The notes beneath the pieces are model-generated. The model was not told the origin of the DNA, made no database searches, and was given only the letters and a program-made list of their open reading frames with translations. Below, in pieces: positions 1-8,407 of a DNA stretch of 39,770 nucleotides (the stretch's first letter is position 1; every line of letters begins with the position of its first letter). The translations under genes were made by a program, and so were the position numbers. The stretch is from an uncultured Ruminococcus sp. Its GTDB lineage: Bacteria; Bacillota; Clostridia; Monoglobales; Monoglobaceae. The stretch lies in contig CADAVS010000003.1 in assembly GCA_902791425.1 (NCBI GenBank), positions 1 through 39,770 on the forward strand. The letters run 5' to 3'.

Positions 1-519
1 GAAAAAACACCAAGATTATTTAAATTGTATGAAGCTGTACTCAACGGTTATTGCCGTGATAAAAACCTTGAAAAAGCAAAAGAAAACCCAAAAGATTTTC
101 TCGTTGACGGTTCTATGGAATTTATGAAGTTTTTAAAAGAGAATGGAGTTAAGAACTATTTTGTAACAGGTGCCGTTGTGGAAAAGGGTATGGGAATGCA
201 CGAAGAGGTTGAAGGTCTTGGATATAAAATAGGTGCAGGCGAGCTTGTGGAGGATATTCTCGGTTCAACGTGGACTGAGAAGATGCCTAAGGAAATGGTT
301 ATGAAGAAGCTCCGCGGTGATTTAAAGATAGACGGAAAAAATGTGCTTGTTGTAGGCGACGGCAGAGCTGAAATTCTCGCAGGTGCAGAGATGGGTGCAC
401 TCGTTATCAGTCGTCTGCCAAAAACAGCTCAATATCAAAGAAAGCTTCATAGAGAACTCGGAGCAAATATAATAGTTGAAAATTATTTAAACAAAGATTT
501 ATATGAAATTTTCAAATAA
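1..519 (+). CDS. HAD-superfamily phosphatase, 3' part (5' end outside window)
   Basis: The reading frame is open from the first base (EKTPRLFKLYEAV...) to TAA at 517-519, so this is the C-terminal part of a longer protein and the TTG at 25 is not a true start. The fragment shows HAD-type late motifs: a 'YFVTGA' strand with the motif II Thr, then 'VLVVGDGRAEI' resembling motif IV, followed by 'GAEMGALVISRL'. The nucleophile motif (DxDxT) would lie upstream of the window, so it cannot be checked. HAD hydrolases of this type dephosphorylate small phosphosugars or phosphoglycolate in the cytoplasm. It ends 39 nt before a transaldolase and a GmhA-like isomerase gene, so a sugar-phosphate substrate is likely, but that is inference from context. 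Confidence 0.75.
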   Translation, partial: EKTPRLFKLYEAVLNGYCRDKNLEKAKENPKDFLVDGSMEFMKFLKENGVKNYFVTGAVVEKGMGMHEEVEGLGYKIGAGELVEDILGSTWTEKMPKEMVMKKLRGDLKIDGKNVLVVGDGRAEILAGAEMGALVISRLPKTAQYQRKLHRELGANIIVENYLNKDLYEIFK

Positions 520-558
520 AAGAAATAAATTATATGAAAAAGAATAGAGGGAATAAAA

Positions 559-1206
559 ATGAAACTATTTATAGACACAGCGAATGTTGAGGAAATTAAA
601 AAAGCAAATGAAATGGGTGTTATCTGCGGCGTTACAACAAATCCGTCATTGATTGCAAAAGAGGGCAGAGATTTTAAAGAGGTCGTAAAGGAAATAACAG
701 AAATTGTGGATGGTCCCATAAGTGCAGAGGTTATAAACCTTAAAGCAGATGGTATGATTGAAGAGGCTTTAGAGCTTTCAAAGATACATAAGAATATTGT
801 AATAAAAATTCCGATGACAGAAGAAGGCTTAAAGGCTGTAAATGCATTGTCGGCAAAAGGAATAAAGACAAATGTAACTTTGATTTTCTCTGCTGCCCAG
901 GCATTACTCGCCGCTCGTGCAGGTGCAAGCTATGTAAGTCCGTTTGTAGGCAGACTTGATGATATTGGAACAGACGGAATATCTCTGATAAGTGATATTG
1001 CAGAAATCTTTAATATTCACAGTATTGAAACCGAGATAATTGCCGCAAGTATCAGAAGCGGGATGCACGTTACAAACGCAGCCTTGGCAGGAGCAGATAT
1101 TGCAACTGTTCCGTATAAGGTAATTGTTAGTATGACAAAGCATCCGCTTACAGACAGCGGTATTACAAAGTTTTTGCAGGATTGGGAGGGAGTAAAGGCT
1201 AGATGA
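559..1206 (+). CDS. fsa: Transaldolase-like fructose-6-phosphate aldolase (FSA/TalC family)
   Basis: 215 aa, the usual length of the short TalC/FSA (MipB) transaldolase subfamily. Class I (Schiff-base) aldolase: the catalytic lysine is K83 in 'NIVIKIPMT'. Other family marks are the N-terminal '[12 protein letters not shown]', 'GVTTNPSLI' near residues 24-32, '[12 protein letters not shown]' and '[13 protein letters not shown]'. The enzyme either cleaves fructose-6-phosphate to dihydroxyacetone and glyceraldehyde-3-phosphate or acts as a true transaldolase with sedoheptulose-7-phosphate. The sequence alone does not decide between these, and the symbol is given for family only. An RBS (GAGGG, 547-551) precedes the ATG. 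The stop overlaps the next start in an ATGA, so it is co-translated with the SIS isomerase. Confidence 0.9.
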   Translation: MKLFIDTANVEEIKKANEMGVICGVTTNPSLIAKEGRDFKEVVKEITEIVDGPISAEVINLKADGMIEEALELSKIHKNIVIKIPMTEEGLKAVNALSAKGIKTNVTLIFSAAQALLAARAGASYVSPFVGRLDDIGTDGISLISDIAEIFNIHSIETEIIAASIRSGMHVTNAALAGADIATVPYKVIVSMTKHPLTDSGITKFLQDWEGVKAR

Positions 1207-1790
1207 AGGATTTACTAAGAAGATATCCAACCCTTGAAATCTGCAAGAAAGATATTGAAAACGCACTAATGCTTATGATTGATACATACAAAAACGGCGG
1301 TAAGGTATTGGTATGCGGAAACGGAGGAAGTGCGGCGGATAGTGAACATATTGTCGGTGAGCTTATGAAGGGGTTTATGCTGAAACGTACTGTTTGCGAC
1401 GAAAGAATCCCTGAAGATTTAAGAAAAAACTTACAAGGGGCATTACCTGCAATTTCGCTTCCGAGCCAATGTGCGGTTTTGTCTGCATTTATAAACGATG
1501 TTGAGCCGGAGATGATGTATGCACAGCTTGTATACGGATATGCAAACAAGAATGACCTTGTGATTGGACTTTCAACCTCCGGCAATTCAAAAAATGTTGT
1601 AAATGCCGTTGAGATTGCAAAATACTTGGGTGTAAAAACACTGTCGCTTACAGGGAAGAATGAAAGTAAGCTGTCAGAAATTTCTGATGTTACAATTCGC
1701 GTACCCGAAACCGAAACATATAAGGTTCAGGAATTACATCTGCCGGTTTATCATTATTTGTGTGCCGAAACAGAAAAAGAAATGTTTTAA
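1203..1790 (+). CDS. SIS-domain phosphosugar isomerase, GmhA (sedoheptulose-7-phosphate isomerase)-like
   Basis: 195 aa, matching the GmhA family. The SIS phosphosugar-binding fold is shown by '[18 protein letters not shown]' near residues 36-53 and '[16 protein letters not shown]' near residues 120-135. The C-terminal '[17 protein letters not shown]' carries the conserved Gln/His region that ends GmhA enzymes. GmhA converts sedoheptulose-7-phosphate to D-glycero-D-manno-heptose-7-phosphate. In a Gram-positive this may serve S-layer glycan heptose or a catabolic pathway. It starts inside the stop codon of the aldolase gene (ATGA overlap), strong evidence of translational coupling. The next gene follows after 124 nt. 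Confidence 0.85.
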   Translation: MKDLLRRYPTLEICKKDIENALMLMIDTYKNGGKVLVCGNGGSAADSEHIVGELMKGFMLKRTVCDERIPEDLRKNLQGALPAISLPSQCAVLSAFINDVEPEMMYAQLVYGYANKNDLVIGLSTSGNSKNVVNAVEIAKYLGVKTLSLTGKNESKLSEISDVTIRVPETETYKVQELHLPVYHYLCAETEKEMF

Positions 1791-1914
1791 GAGAAAAATT
1801 GGTAGTATTGTGGGGAATAGAATGTACATCCGCATAAGGTTGTATTTGAAATAATCTTTAAAAAGTCAGTCAAACTTTTATAAATCTAAAAATAATTTGA
1901 AGGGAGAAATGAAA

Positions 1915-2898
1915 ATGAAAGCAATACTTGTAAATGATGACAGAAGCTTAAGGTGGGACAATGTGCCCGACCCGCAAATTAAGAGCGAGGAGGTTCTCGT
2001 CGAAATTCACGCAGCGGCACTTAACCGTGCAGACTTAATGCAGCGTGAGGGGGATTATCCGCCACCGGCGGGATGTCCTGATTGGATGGGACTTGAAATT
2101 GCCGGAGTAATCACTCAAATGGGCGATGAGGCAAAGGCGAAATCCAAATGGAAAATCGGTGACAAAGTATGTGCACTTCTTGGCGGCGGCGGATATGCAG
2201 AGTATGCGGCCGTGAAATATGATATGCTTATGCCTGTGCCAAAAAATTGCACAATGGTGGAGGCAGCCGCTATCCCCGAAGCATTTGCAACTGCATATCT
2301 TAATCTTTTCTACGAGGGTGGTATTAAGGAGGGCAACACACTTCTTATGAATGCGGGTGCATCAGGTCTTGCAAGTGTAATTATTCCAATGGCAAAGGCT
2401 TTCGGAGCAAGGGTTATTACTACTGTTTTGACTGATGAAATTGCAAATTCTATAAAACACTTAAATGCAGACAGAGTTGTTGTTACAACAAAAGAAGATA
2501 TCACAGCCGTACTTAAAGAAGAACTTGATAACGGTCATGGTGTTGATGTTGCAATAGACTGCCTTGGCGGTGAAGTTATGGGAAAATGCATACATTATCT
2601 CACCCACGGTGCAAGATGGATTATGATTGCGGCTCTTGCAGGACAGAAAACGGAGATTGACCTTAAAAATATCTATGTAAGAAATGTAAGAATTATCGGA
2701 AGTACGCTCCGTTCCAGAACTCCTGCGGTTAAAGCACAGATTCTTGCTGAACTTGTTGAAAAGGTGTTCCCGAAAATTGAAAGCGGCGAAGTAAAGCCGA
2801 CAATTTATAAAACACTGCCTATAACTGAGGCGGAGGCTGCACACGATATTCTATACAAAGGTCAGAATGTCGGAAAGGTTGTGCTTACCGTAAAATGA
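1915..2898 (+). CDS. NADPH:quinone oxidoreductase, PIG3/zinc-less MDR family
   Basis: 327 aa from ATG 1915, chosen because the AAGGGAG at 1900-1906 sits 8 nt upstream. The frame also holds a TTG at 1897 and an ATG at 1909, but both are too close to or upstream of the RBS. This is a medium-chain dehydrogenase/reductase with the GroES-like half first ('AALNRADLMQREGDYPPP', 'GLEIAGVI', 'GDKVCALLGGGGYAEYA') and then a Rossmann half with 'LLMNAGASGLAS' as the nucleotide-binding turn. 'NRADLMQR' and 'YPPPAGCPD' are typical of the TP53I3/PIG3 branch, which lacks catalytic zinc and reduces quinones with NADPH. The true substrate here is unknown. Its stop overlaps the next start (ATGA). Confidence 0.85.
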   Translation: MKAILVNDDRSLRWDNVPDPQIKSEEVLVEIHAAALNRADLMQREGDYPPPAGCPDWMGLEIAGVITQMGDEAKAKSKWKIGDKVCALLGGGGYAEYAAVKYDMLMPVPKNCTMVEAAAIPEAFATAYLNLFYEGGIKEGNTLLMNAGASGLASVIIPMAKAFGARVITTVLTDEIANSIKHLNADRVVVTTKEDITAVLKEELDNGHGVDVAIDCLGGEVMGKCIHYLTHGARWIMIAALAGQKTEIDLKNIYVRNVRIIGSTLRSRTPAVKAQILAELVEKVFPKIESGEVKPTIYKTLPITEAEAAHDILYKGQNVGKVVLTVK

Positions 2899-3542
2899 GC
2901 AGAGCAGAAATTATAAATGTTGAATATGCTCAAGGCGATATGCCTGAAACATTTGTGTATTCAAATGGCTCTAAAGATAAATTTTTCAGAATACTATTCA
3001 GATGTTTTCTTATTAAAACCGAAGACAAAAAGATTTTGGTTGATGCAGGTTGTGAAAGTATGCCCGGCTGGAAAATGTATGATTTTATCGGACCTATCAA
3101 AGCATTGAAAAAAATGAATCTTTCGCCGAATGATATTACGGATGTAATCATAACTCATGCACACGGTGACCATATAGAGTGTGTAAAGTATTTTAAAAAT
3201 TCAAATATATACATTCAGCGGGATGAATACGAAAATGGTAAAGATAATTTTACAGATGATATGAATGTAATTCTTTTCGATGATGAATATAGGCTTTGCG
3301 ATGCCGTGCGAGTTGTTAAAATTGCATCTCACTCTGTCGGTTCCTGTGTTGTTGAGGTTGTAAGCGGTGATGATAAATATGTGATTGCAGGCGATGAATT
3401 TTACATTCGGGAAACAATAAATAATCTTAAAGAATGTATGAAAAATAAAGATTTTGTTCCCGCAGATGAGAGAGAAAAAAAGAGAGTTGAATTTATACGG
3501 CACTATTCGGATTGGAAAATCGTTTTGAGTCACTGTGATTAA
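2895..3542 (+). CDS. Metallo-beta-lactamase-fold hydrolase (lactonase-like)
   Basis: 215 aa with the metal-binding HxHxDH motif at H88-A-H90-G-D92-H93 ('ITHAHGDHIE'). Downstream are 'ASHSVGS' (third metal-site His) and 'VIAGDEFY' (bridging Asp), and a C-terminal 'IVLSHCD' supplies a last histidine. Together these make a two-metal hydrolase site of the glyoxalase II / AHL-lactonase group. The N-terminal 'DKFFRILFRCFLIKTEDKKILVDAG' strand order is usual for lactonase-like members. It begins 4 nt inside the oxidoreductase stop codon, so the pair is co-translated. A coupled redox-plus-hydrolysis role is possible but not shown. Confidence 0.85.
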   Translation: MSRAEIINVEYAQGDMPETFVYSNGSKDKFFRILFRCFLIKTEDKKILVDAGCESMPGWKMYDFIGPIKALKKMNLSPNDITDVIITHAHGDHIECVKYFKNSNIYIQRDEYENGKDNFTDDMNVILFDDEYRLCDAVRVVKIASHSVGSCVVEVVSGDDKYVIAGDEFYIRETINNLKECMKNKDFVPADEREKKRVEFIRHYSDWKIVLSHCD

Positions 3543-3571
3543 GCGTCTTTTTAAAATAAAATATTATGTTT

Positions 3572-3600
3572 TGATGCCAAAGTGCATCGGCATTAAGTTT
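3572..3600 (+). terminator. Weak hairpin, possible attenuator before the GH78-like gene
   Basis: TGATGCC (3572-3578) can pair with GGCATTA (3589-3595) across a 10-nt loop, with one G-U pair, followed by AGTTTT. It lies between the lactonase-like gene and the RBS (GGAG, 3602-3605) of the rhamnosidase-like gene. The stem is short and the T-run is only four, so termination would be weak at best. Confidence 0.25.
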
Positions 3601-3611
3601 TGGAGATTAAA

Positions 3612-5738
3612 ATGTTTGAAAATGCTAAATGGATAAGATCGGTTTCAACTACAAAAACAGATTTTTATGATCAAACGCCGGCTCCTTATCTTGCAAGGGG
3701 ATTTGAACTGCCGGACGAACCGGTTAGTGCCACGCTTAATGTGTGTGGTTTGGGAGAAGCGACATATTTTTTAAACGGTGAAATAATTCCGGATAGCTAT
3801 CGTCCTACAGTATGGACTAACGTTTTAAAAAATGTTACATATAATATTTTTGACGTTACATGCATTTTGCACAAGGGCAATAATCGTTTTACTGCTATAC
3901 TCGGAAATATGCATGCATCAAGACTAGAATCATCAATGATGGTTTCGCCGCAGCTGATTATGCAGCTTGATGTCAAAATGAAAAACGGCGAGCATATATG
4001 CATTGTAAGTGACAAAAATTTTCGTACAGCAGATTCGCCAATTGTTTTTTCATCTGCCTGTTGCGGTGAAATATATGATGCAAGAAGGGAAATCCCTGGC
4101 TGCACAGATGCCGGATTTGATGACAGTGACTGGAAAATTCCTATTATAAGTTGTGGACCCGGAGGTGAGTTTAAAACAACTCAGATGCCTCCCATACGCA
4201 AAATAAAAGAAATTACGGGGGCAGAAATCAGCCCTAAAATATTTGACTTTGGTGAAGTGACAGCAGGATATGTCAGAGCAAAAATAACAGGAAAACGTGA
4301 CAGCGTTGTAAAGCTTAAATATTCGGAAAGACTGCTTGATGACGGACATGTGAATATGGGCAGCTTTTCACAGTGGAAATATCCGGATATGATGAACAGT
4401 GATATGTATGTTTTAGACGGCACGCCGGACAGGGTGTTTGACCAGATTTTTTCAATACATGGATTTAGGTATGTGGAGATTGAGGGTGAATATGATTCAA
4501 TAGAACTTACGGCCGTTGTTGCCCACACAGACCTGAAGCCGGTGTCTGAATTTTTATGTGACAATGAAGTTATAAATAAAATCCATAAAGCGTGTTTAAA
4601 TTCCATATTAACCTGCACACAGGGAACAATGGTTGATAATCCGCGCAGAGATTTGCCTTGGCTCGGAGATATAATGCTGAGTTGCGAGGCAAATGTTATA
4701 AATTTTGATACATATGGTCTATTTGACAAGATTCTGACTGATTGCATAGATGAACAGCGACCTTCAGGAATGATGCCCTGGGGTGCCCCTTCTCTGTTTC
4801 CTGAATGGGAGCAAAGAGATCTTAATGGTCCCGACTGGGGGGACAGTGTGATGTTTCATTTGCCGTATTATACATATTTGTACACCGGTAATGACGCATT
4901 GATTAAAAAAACCTGGAATAATATGAATTCCGCTCTTGGGTATTTTAAAAATTTGAGTGACAATTATATTATTTGCAGCGATATCGGAACAGGCGATTGG
5001 TCGGCAATAAAACCCGGTTGCAGCAAGGAAATAACAAATACGGCATTTTTCTACTGGGATGCAGTTATGATGGGTGATATGGCGGAGATTATAGGCGAGG
5101 ATGCTGCTTATTACATAGAATTAGCAGGCAAAATAAAACAATCTTTCCGTGCAAAATACGTTTCGTGCTCAAAAATGACGGCAAATCATATTTCAGAATT
5201 GATAATACCGGCATATACAGGCCTTTTGGAAAATGAGGAAATACAAGATGCGGTTGAAAGAGTTTCATCAGAAATAGAAAACTCAGGAAATGCTTTTACG
5301 TTTGGAGTTCTGGGTCTTAGAATGGTATTTGATTTATTGAGTGCAAACGGAAAAGGACAATTGATTTATGATACTCTTATGAACGATAAGCCATACGGAT
5401 ATGCCCGAAATGTACAAAACGGATTTAAAACTCTGCCGGAACTTTTCAATCCTGAACAAAGCTTGCTTTTAAGCCATAATCACCATTTTTTTGCAATGGT
5501 TGATTCCTGGTTTTACAAGTGGATTGCAGGTATCAGATATGAAAACTTTAAAAAAAGAGAACTTGTTATCTGCCCTTTGTTATTGAAAGACATAAAGAGT
5601 TTTTCAGCAGTTTTGCATGGGGTTAAAGTAACATATAATGACGGTAAACTTACAGTTGACAGCCCCGAGGCTTTTAAATTTATATTTAACGGACATACGG
5701 CAAGATATGCTCCAGGACGGCACTCATTTGAATGTTAG
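3612..5738 (+). CDS. Alpha-L-rhamnosidase-like glycoside hydrolase (GH78-related)
   Basis: 708 aa from ATG 3612 (GGAG 3602-3605, 6 nt spacing); an in-frame TTG at 3600 lies ahead of the RBS. No signal peptide, so cytoplasmic. Beta-sandwich domains come first ('NAKWIRS' near residue 4, 'FDFGEVTAGYVRAKITG' near 211-227, 'HGFRYVEIEGEY' near 283-294). They are followed by an (alpha/alpha)6-type region beginning 'DNPRRDLPWLGDIM' (342-355), which corresponds to the GH78 motif with the catalytic acid, and 'DIGTGDWSAI' near 457-466. GH78 enzymes release terminal alpha-L-rhamnose by inversion. The sequence departs from textbook GH78 in the acid loop (PRRDLPW instead of PHRDERLGW), so specificity could differ. 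It is followed by 215 nt with a possible promoter. Confidence 0.75.
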   Translation: MFENAKWIRSVSTTKTDFYDQTPAPYLARGFELPDEPVSATLNVCGLGEATYFLNGEIIPDSYRPTVWTNVLKNVTYNIFDVTCILHKGNNRFTAILGNMHASRLESSMMVSPQLIMQLDVKMKNGEHICIVSDKNFRTADSPIVFSSACCGEIYDARREIPGCTDAGFDDSDWKIPIISCGPGGEFKTTQMPPIRKIKEITGAEISPKIFDFGEVTAGYVRAKITGKRDSVVKLKYSERLLDDGHVNMGSFSQWKYPDMMNSDMYVLDGTPDRVFDQIFSIHGFRYVEIEGEYDSIELTAVVAHTDLKPVSEFLCDNEVINKIHKACLNSILTCTQGTMVDNPRRDLPWLGDIMLSCEANVINFDTYGLFDKILTDCIDEQRPSGMMPWGAPSLFPEWEQRDLNGPDWGDSVMFHLPYYTYLYTGNDALIKKTWNNMNSALGYFKNLSDNYIICSDIGTGDWSAIKPGCSKEITNTAFFYWDAVMMGDMAEIIGEDAAYYIELAGKIKQSFRAKYVSCSKMTANHISELIIPAYTGLLENEEIQDAVERVSSEIENSGNAFTFGVLGLRMVFDLLSANGKGQLIYDTLMNDKPYGYARNVQNGFKTLPELFNPEQSLLLSHNHHFFAMVDSWFYKWIAGIRYENFKKRELVICPLLLKDIKSFSAVLHGVKVTYNDGKLTVDSPEAFKFIFNGHTARYAPGRHSFEC

Positions 5739-5858
5739 AAATATAAATATATAATTACATCAATTTTCAGCATAAGTGATACGATCTCGAAATTTTATCT
5801 GGAATTTAAAAAATGAAATTTCCATCAAAGTTCACTTTTTGATGATTTTTAGCAATCA

Positions 5859-5898
5859 TTGTGGATTTTAATTATTTATGGATATGTTATATTATAAT
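5859..5898 (+). promoter_or_regulatory. Possible extended -10 promoter
   Basis: In the AT-rich 215-nt gap after the rhamnosidase-like gene, TG (5885-5886) followed by T and TATATT (5888-5893) forms an extended -10. An overlapping TATAAT is at 5893-5898. No -35 hexamer sits at the usual 16-18 nt. It would drive the lipoprotein fragment and the GH36/CE7 genes. Confidence 0.35.
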
Positions 5899-5953
5899 TA
5901 ACTAATTGTTCAAATATTATGAATGTACATAAAAAACGAAAGGAATAAGAAAA

Positions 5954-6178
5954 ATGAAAAAATTATGTAGTTTAGTATTAGTTGCTATGCTGACAGTTTC
6001 GATGGTTGGCTGCGTAGGAACAAAAGTTGGTCAGAATGACGGACGTGACAAAGATGGTAATATTCATATTTCCATCGGAGGTTCACCTACCGAGCGAACA
6101 GAGGAAAATGCAAAAACTTATGACATTTTTATGGCAAATAAGGAAAAGTTTGAACAGGAAAACCTTATGAAATTATAA
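5954..6178 (+). pseudogene. Truncated sugar-ABC solute-binding lipoprotein (N-terminal remnant)
   Basis: 74 aa: a lipoprotein signal peptide with lipobox 'MVGC' (C20), then 'VGTKVGQNDGRDKDGN' and 'GGSPTERTEENAKTYDIF', ending abruptly in 'NLMKL'. The first ~68 residues align without gaps to the intact binding protein at 11658-13082, including the unusual 'GCVGTKVGQ.DGRD.DGN.HISIGG.PTE.TEENAKTYD.FM.NK..FE' order. The ~400-residue ligand-binding fold that follows there is absent. RBS AAAGGAA (5938-5944) and start are intact, so a short lipoprotein may still be made. The two copies differ at many codon positions, so this is an old paralogue that lost its body, not a fresh duplication. It cannot bind sugar as a normal binding protein. 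Confidence 0.8.
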
Positions 6179-6190
6179 GTAGTTGTGAAG

Positions 6191-6208
6191 CAAGCCGGTC
6201 GTGGCTTG
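6191..6208 (+). repeat. Short inverted repeat before the GH36 gene
   Basis: CAAGCC (6191-6196) and GGCTTG (6203-6208) form a 6-bp perfect stem with a 6-nt loop, between the truncated lipoprotein and the alpha-galactosidase start. No T-run follows. It could be a remnant of a terminator or of the deletion junction; function is unknown. Confidence 0.3.
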
Positions 6209-6238
6209 TACTAAATATTATATTCGGGATTGGTGAAT

Positions 6239-8392
6239 ATGGCGGTTCAATATATAAGTGAAAAAAAGTTGTTTGTTCTTACATCAAACGAGTTGATGTA
6301 TGTTTTTGAAATAAGCCCTGACGGCTATCCTGTAAATTTATATTATGGCAGGGAGCTGAAGGATTTTAACGATTTGCCTATGGGCGATATATATTTTTTT
6401 CGCAATGGTACCGAGGGAAGAATTCCTGATGATAGTTTGAGAAGAGAATACACCGCAAACGGCAACGGCATATATTATGAGGCATCTGCTGAACCTGTGT
6501 TTGATGACGGAATAAGAGGGTGTGAATTGGTTTATAAAACTCATTCCGTAAAAAATAACAGCCTTGAGGTTGTGCTTGAGGATAAGCTTCATTCTCTTGA
6601 GGTGTCGTTGCACTATCGAACTTATGATGATGCAAATATTATCGAAAGGTATTCTGTATTTAAAAATAACGGCTGCGGCAATGTTGTTTTGAAAAATGCG
6701 GCATCTGCAACAATTTATATGGAGGATTTTAACAAAGATTATTACCTTACCTCTCTTCCGGGCAATTGGGCAAGCGAATATGCCGTTACAAGACAAAAAA
6801 TCAATACGGGCAAATATGTCCTCGAAACAAGAAACGGATATTGTAACTCGCAAGTTGCACCATACTTTGCCATTGACCGCGGAGCAAGTGAAAATGATGG
6901 TGAAGTATGGTTTGGTTTGCTTGAATGGTGCGGAAATCACAAAATCACAGTTGAACATACAAATTTTGAGACTACGGTAATTAATGCGGGAATTAACAAT
7001 TATGACTTCAATCCTATATTAAAAGCCGGACAAAGCTTTGAAACACCTGCTTTTAAATTTGGCTATACAAAACAGGGGTTTGGGGGAGCGTCAAGAATAA
7101 TTCACGATTATCAGAGAAATTATATTCTGCCAAAAGCATATTCCGACAGCACCTTGCCTGTTCTCTATAATGCTTGGGCGGCATTTGAACTTGATATTAA
7201 CGAACAAAAACTCATAAGTCTTGCTGATTATGCAAAAGCAATAGGAGCAGAGCTTTTTGTTGTTGACGACGGTTGGTACGGAAACAGTACAACTATTGAC
7301 TGTGATCTTGGCGACTGGGTAGTAAATAAAACCAAATTTCCAAACGGCTTGCAACCTCTAATTAAAAAAGTAAATGACTTGGGTATGAAGTTCGGTTTAT
7401 GGATTGAACCGGAAATGGTTGCAAAAACCTCCGATTTATATAAACAACACCCTGATTGGGTTTTCGGTTATGAAAAATACCCTCAGTATGAAAATTGGCA
7501 CGGACGCTATGTTTTGAATCTCGCTAAAAACGAGGTTGCTGATTACATATTTGACGTTATAGACAAGCTGTTGCAAAAATACAACATTGAGTACCTAAAG
7601 TGGGACAGCAACCGATATATGTGCCAAGTGGGCAACGATGACAATGACGTTACAGGGACCAATGAGGCGTGGTATCTCTACTTTAAAAATCTTTATGGTA
7701 TATTTGAACGAATTAACAAAAAATACCCTTATGTTATTATAGAAAACTGTGCATCGGGCGGATTGCGAGCCAATATGTCGCTTGCGAAGTATTGCTCCAG
7801 AATTAATCGCAGTGATAATCAGGATCCGCGAGATGCGTTAATTTTACATCACGGCTTTTCGTTTATTATGAATCCAAAACTCGCCGGTGGCGGAGGGCAT
7901 ATCAGTAAAGTGCCAAACGGAATAAACGGACGTTGTGCGCCCCTCAGATACAGAGCTCATATGGGGATGCTCGGCTCTCTTGCCATAGGGTATGATTTGA
8001 GAAATGCCCCCGAGGATGAAATAAATCAGATTGCATATTATGTGACACAATTCAAACAAATCAGAGAGATAGTTCAACTTGGAGATTTTTATACCGTACA
8101 AGCCCCGGAAAACGGCGAATATTGTGTGTACCAATATGTTTCCAAGGATAAAAAAAGAAGTGTTCTGTTTGTTTTTGGAATCAATCTCTCGTTCAGAAAG
8201 TTTTTGCCGAATATTAAAACGCTTGGACTAAGTGATGATAAGGTTTATAATATCAAACATCTTAAAGCGGCTGATCAGCCGGAGGAGCTTATGTTTAAAC
8301 CAATGAGCGGTAACGGCTTGAAGAATATCGGACTGAGAGTAAATCTTACAGGTGATTATGACAGTAAACTATTTTTAATACAGGAAGAATAA
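6239..8392 (+). CDS. Alpha-galactosidase-like glycoside hydrolase, GH36 (divergent)
   Basis: 717 aa from ATG 6239; GTG 6233 and TTG 6230 are also in frame, but the weak TCGGGA at 6224-6229 best fits ATG. No signal peptide, so cytoplasmic. The order is an N-terminal beta-supersandwich, then a (beta/alpha)8 barrel with 'FVVDDGWYG' (340-348), 'LGDWVVN', 'GLWIEPEMV' (386-394), the nucleophile D456 in 'YLKWDSNRY', 'IENCASGG' (501-508) and the presumed acid/base D526 in 'NRSDNQDPRDA'. The last motif differs from the usual 'WTSDNTDA', as the aromatic before SD is replaced by N-R. This suggests a different subfamily or substrate from classical melibiose/raffinose GH36 enzymes. It ends 15 nt before the esterase gene, so the two are probably co-transcribed. 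Confidence 0.85.
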   Translation: MAVQYISEKKLFVLTSNELMYVFEISPDGYPVNLYYGRELKDFNDLPMGDIYFFRNGTEGRIPDDSLRREYTANGNGIYYEASAEPVFDDGIRGCELVYKTHSVKNNSLEVVLEDKLHSLEVSLHYRTYDDANIIERYSVFKNNGCGNVVLKNAASATIYMEDFNKDYYLTSLPGNWASEYAVTRQKINTGKYVLETRNGYCNSQVAPYFAIDRGASENDGEVWFGLLEWCGNHKITVEHTNFETTVINAGINNYDFNPILKAGQSFETPAFKFGYTKQGFGGASRIIHDYQRNYILPKAYSDSTLPVLYNAWAAFELDINEQKLISLADYAKAIGAELFVVDDGWYGNSTTIDCDLGDWVVNKTKFPNGLQPLIKKVNDLGMKFGLWIEPEMVAKTSDLYKQHPDWVFGYEKYPQYENWHGRYVLNLAKNEVADYIFDVIDKLLQKYNIEYLKWDSNRYMCQVGNDDNDVTGTNEAWYLYFKNLYGIFERINKKYPYVIIENCASGGLRANMSLAKYCSRINRSDNQDPRDALILHHGFSFIMNPKLAGGGGHISKVPNGINGRCAPLRYRAHMGMLGSLAIGYDLRNAPEDEINQIAYYVTQFKQIREIVQLGDFYTVQAPENGEYCVYQYVSKDKKRSVLFVFGINLSFRKFLPNIKTLGLSDDKVYNIKHLKAADQPEELMFKPMSGNGLKNIGLRVNLTGDYDSKLFLIQEE

Positions 8393-8407
8393 TGGAGTAG
8401 ATTTGTA

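Noticed and set aside
1-1790. Sulfoquinovose transaldolase pathway as an explanation for the TalC-isomerase pair
   Set aside because: The isomerase is GmhA-like and no sulfo-sugar transporter, sulfoquinovosidase or sulfolactaldehyde enzyme is visible in the window.
1846-1884. Possible promoter before the quinone oxidoreductase gene
   Set aside because: TTTAAA and TATAAA are 16 nt apart, but both hexamers are weak and the gap is generally AT-rich.
4181-4747. Long minus-strand ORF (188 codons) opposite the rhamnosidase-like gene
   Set aside because: It is fully antisense to a well supported gene and its translation shows no domain; a codon-bias shadow.
5829-5855. ATCAAA...TTTGAT inverted repeat downstream of the rhamnosidase-like gene
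   Set aside because: Short AT-only stem without a proper T-tail; expected by chance in this composition.
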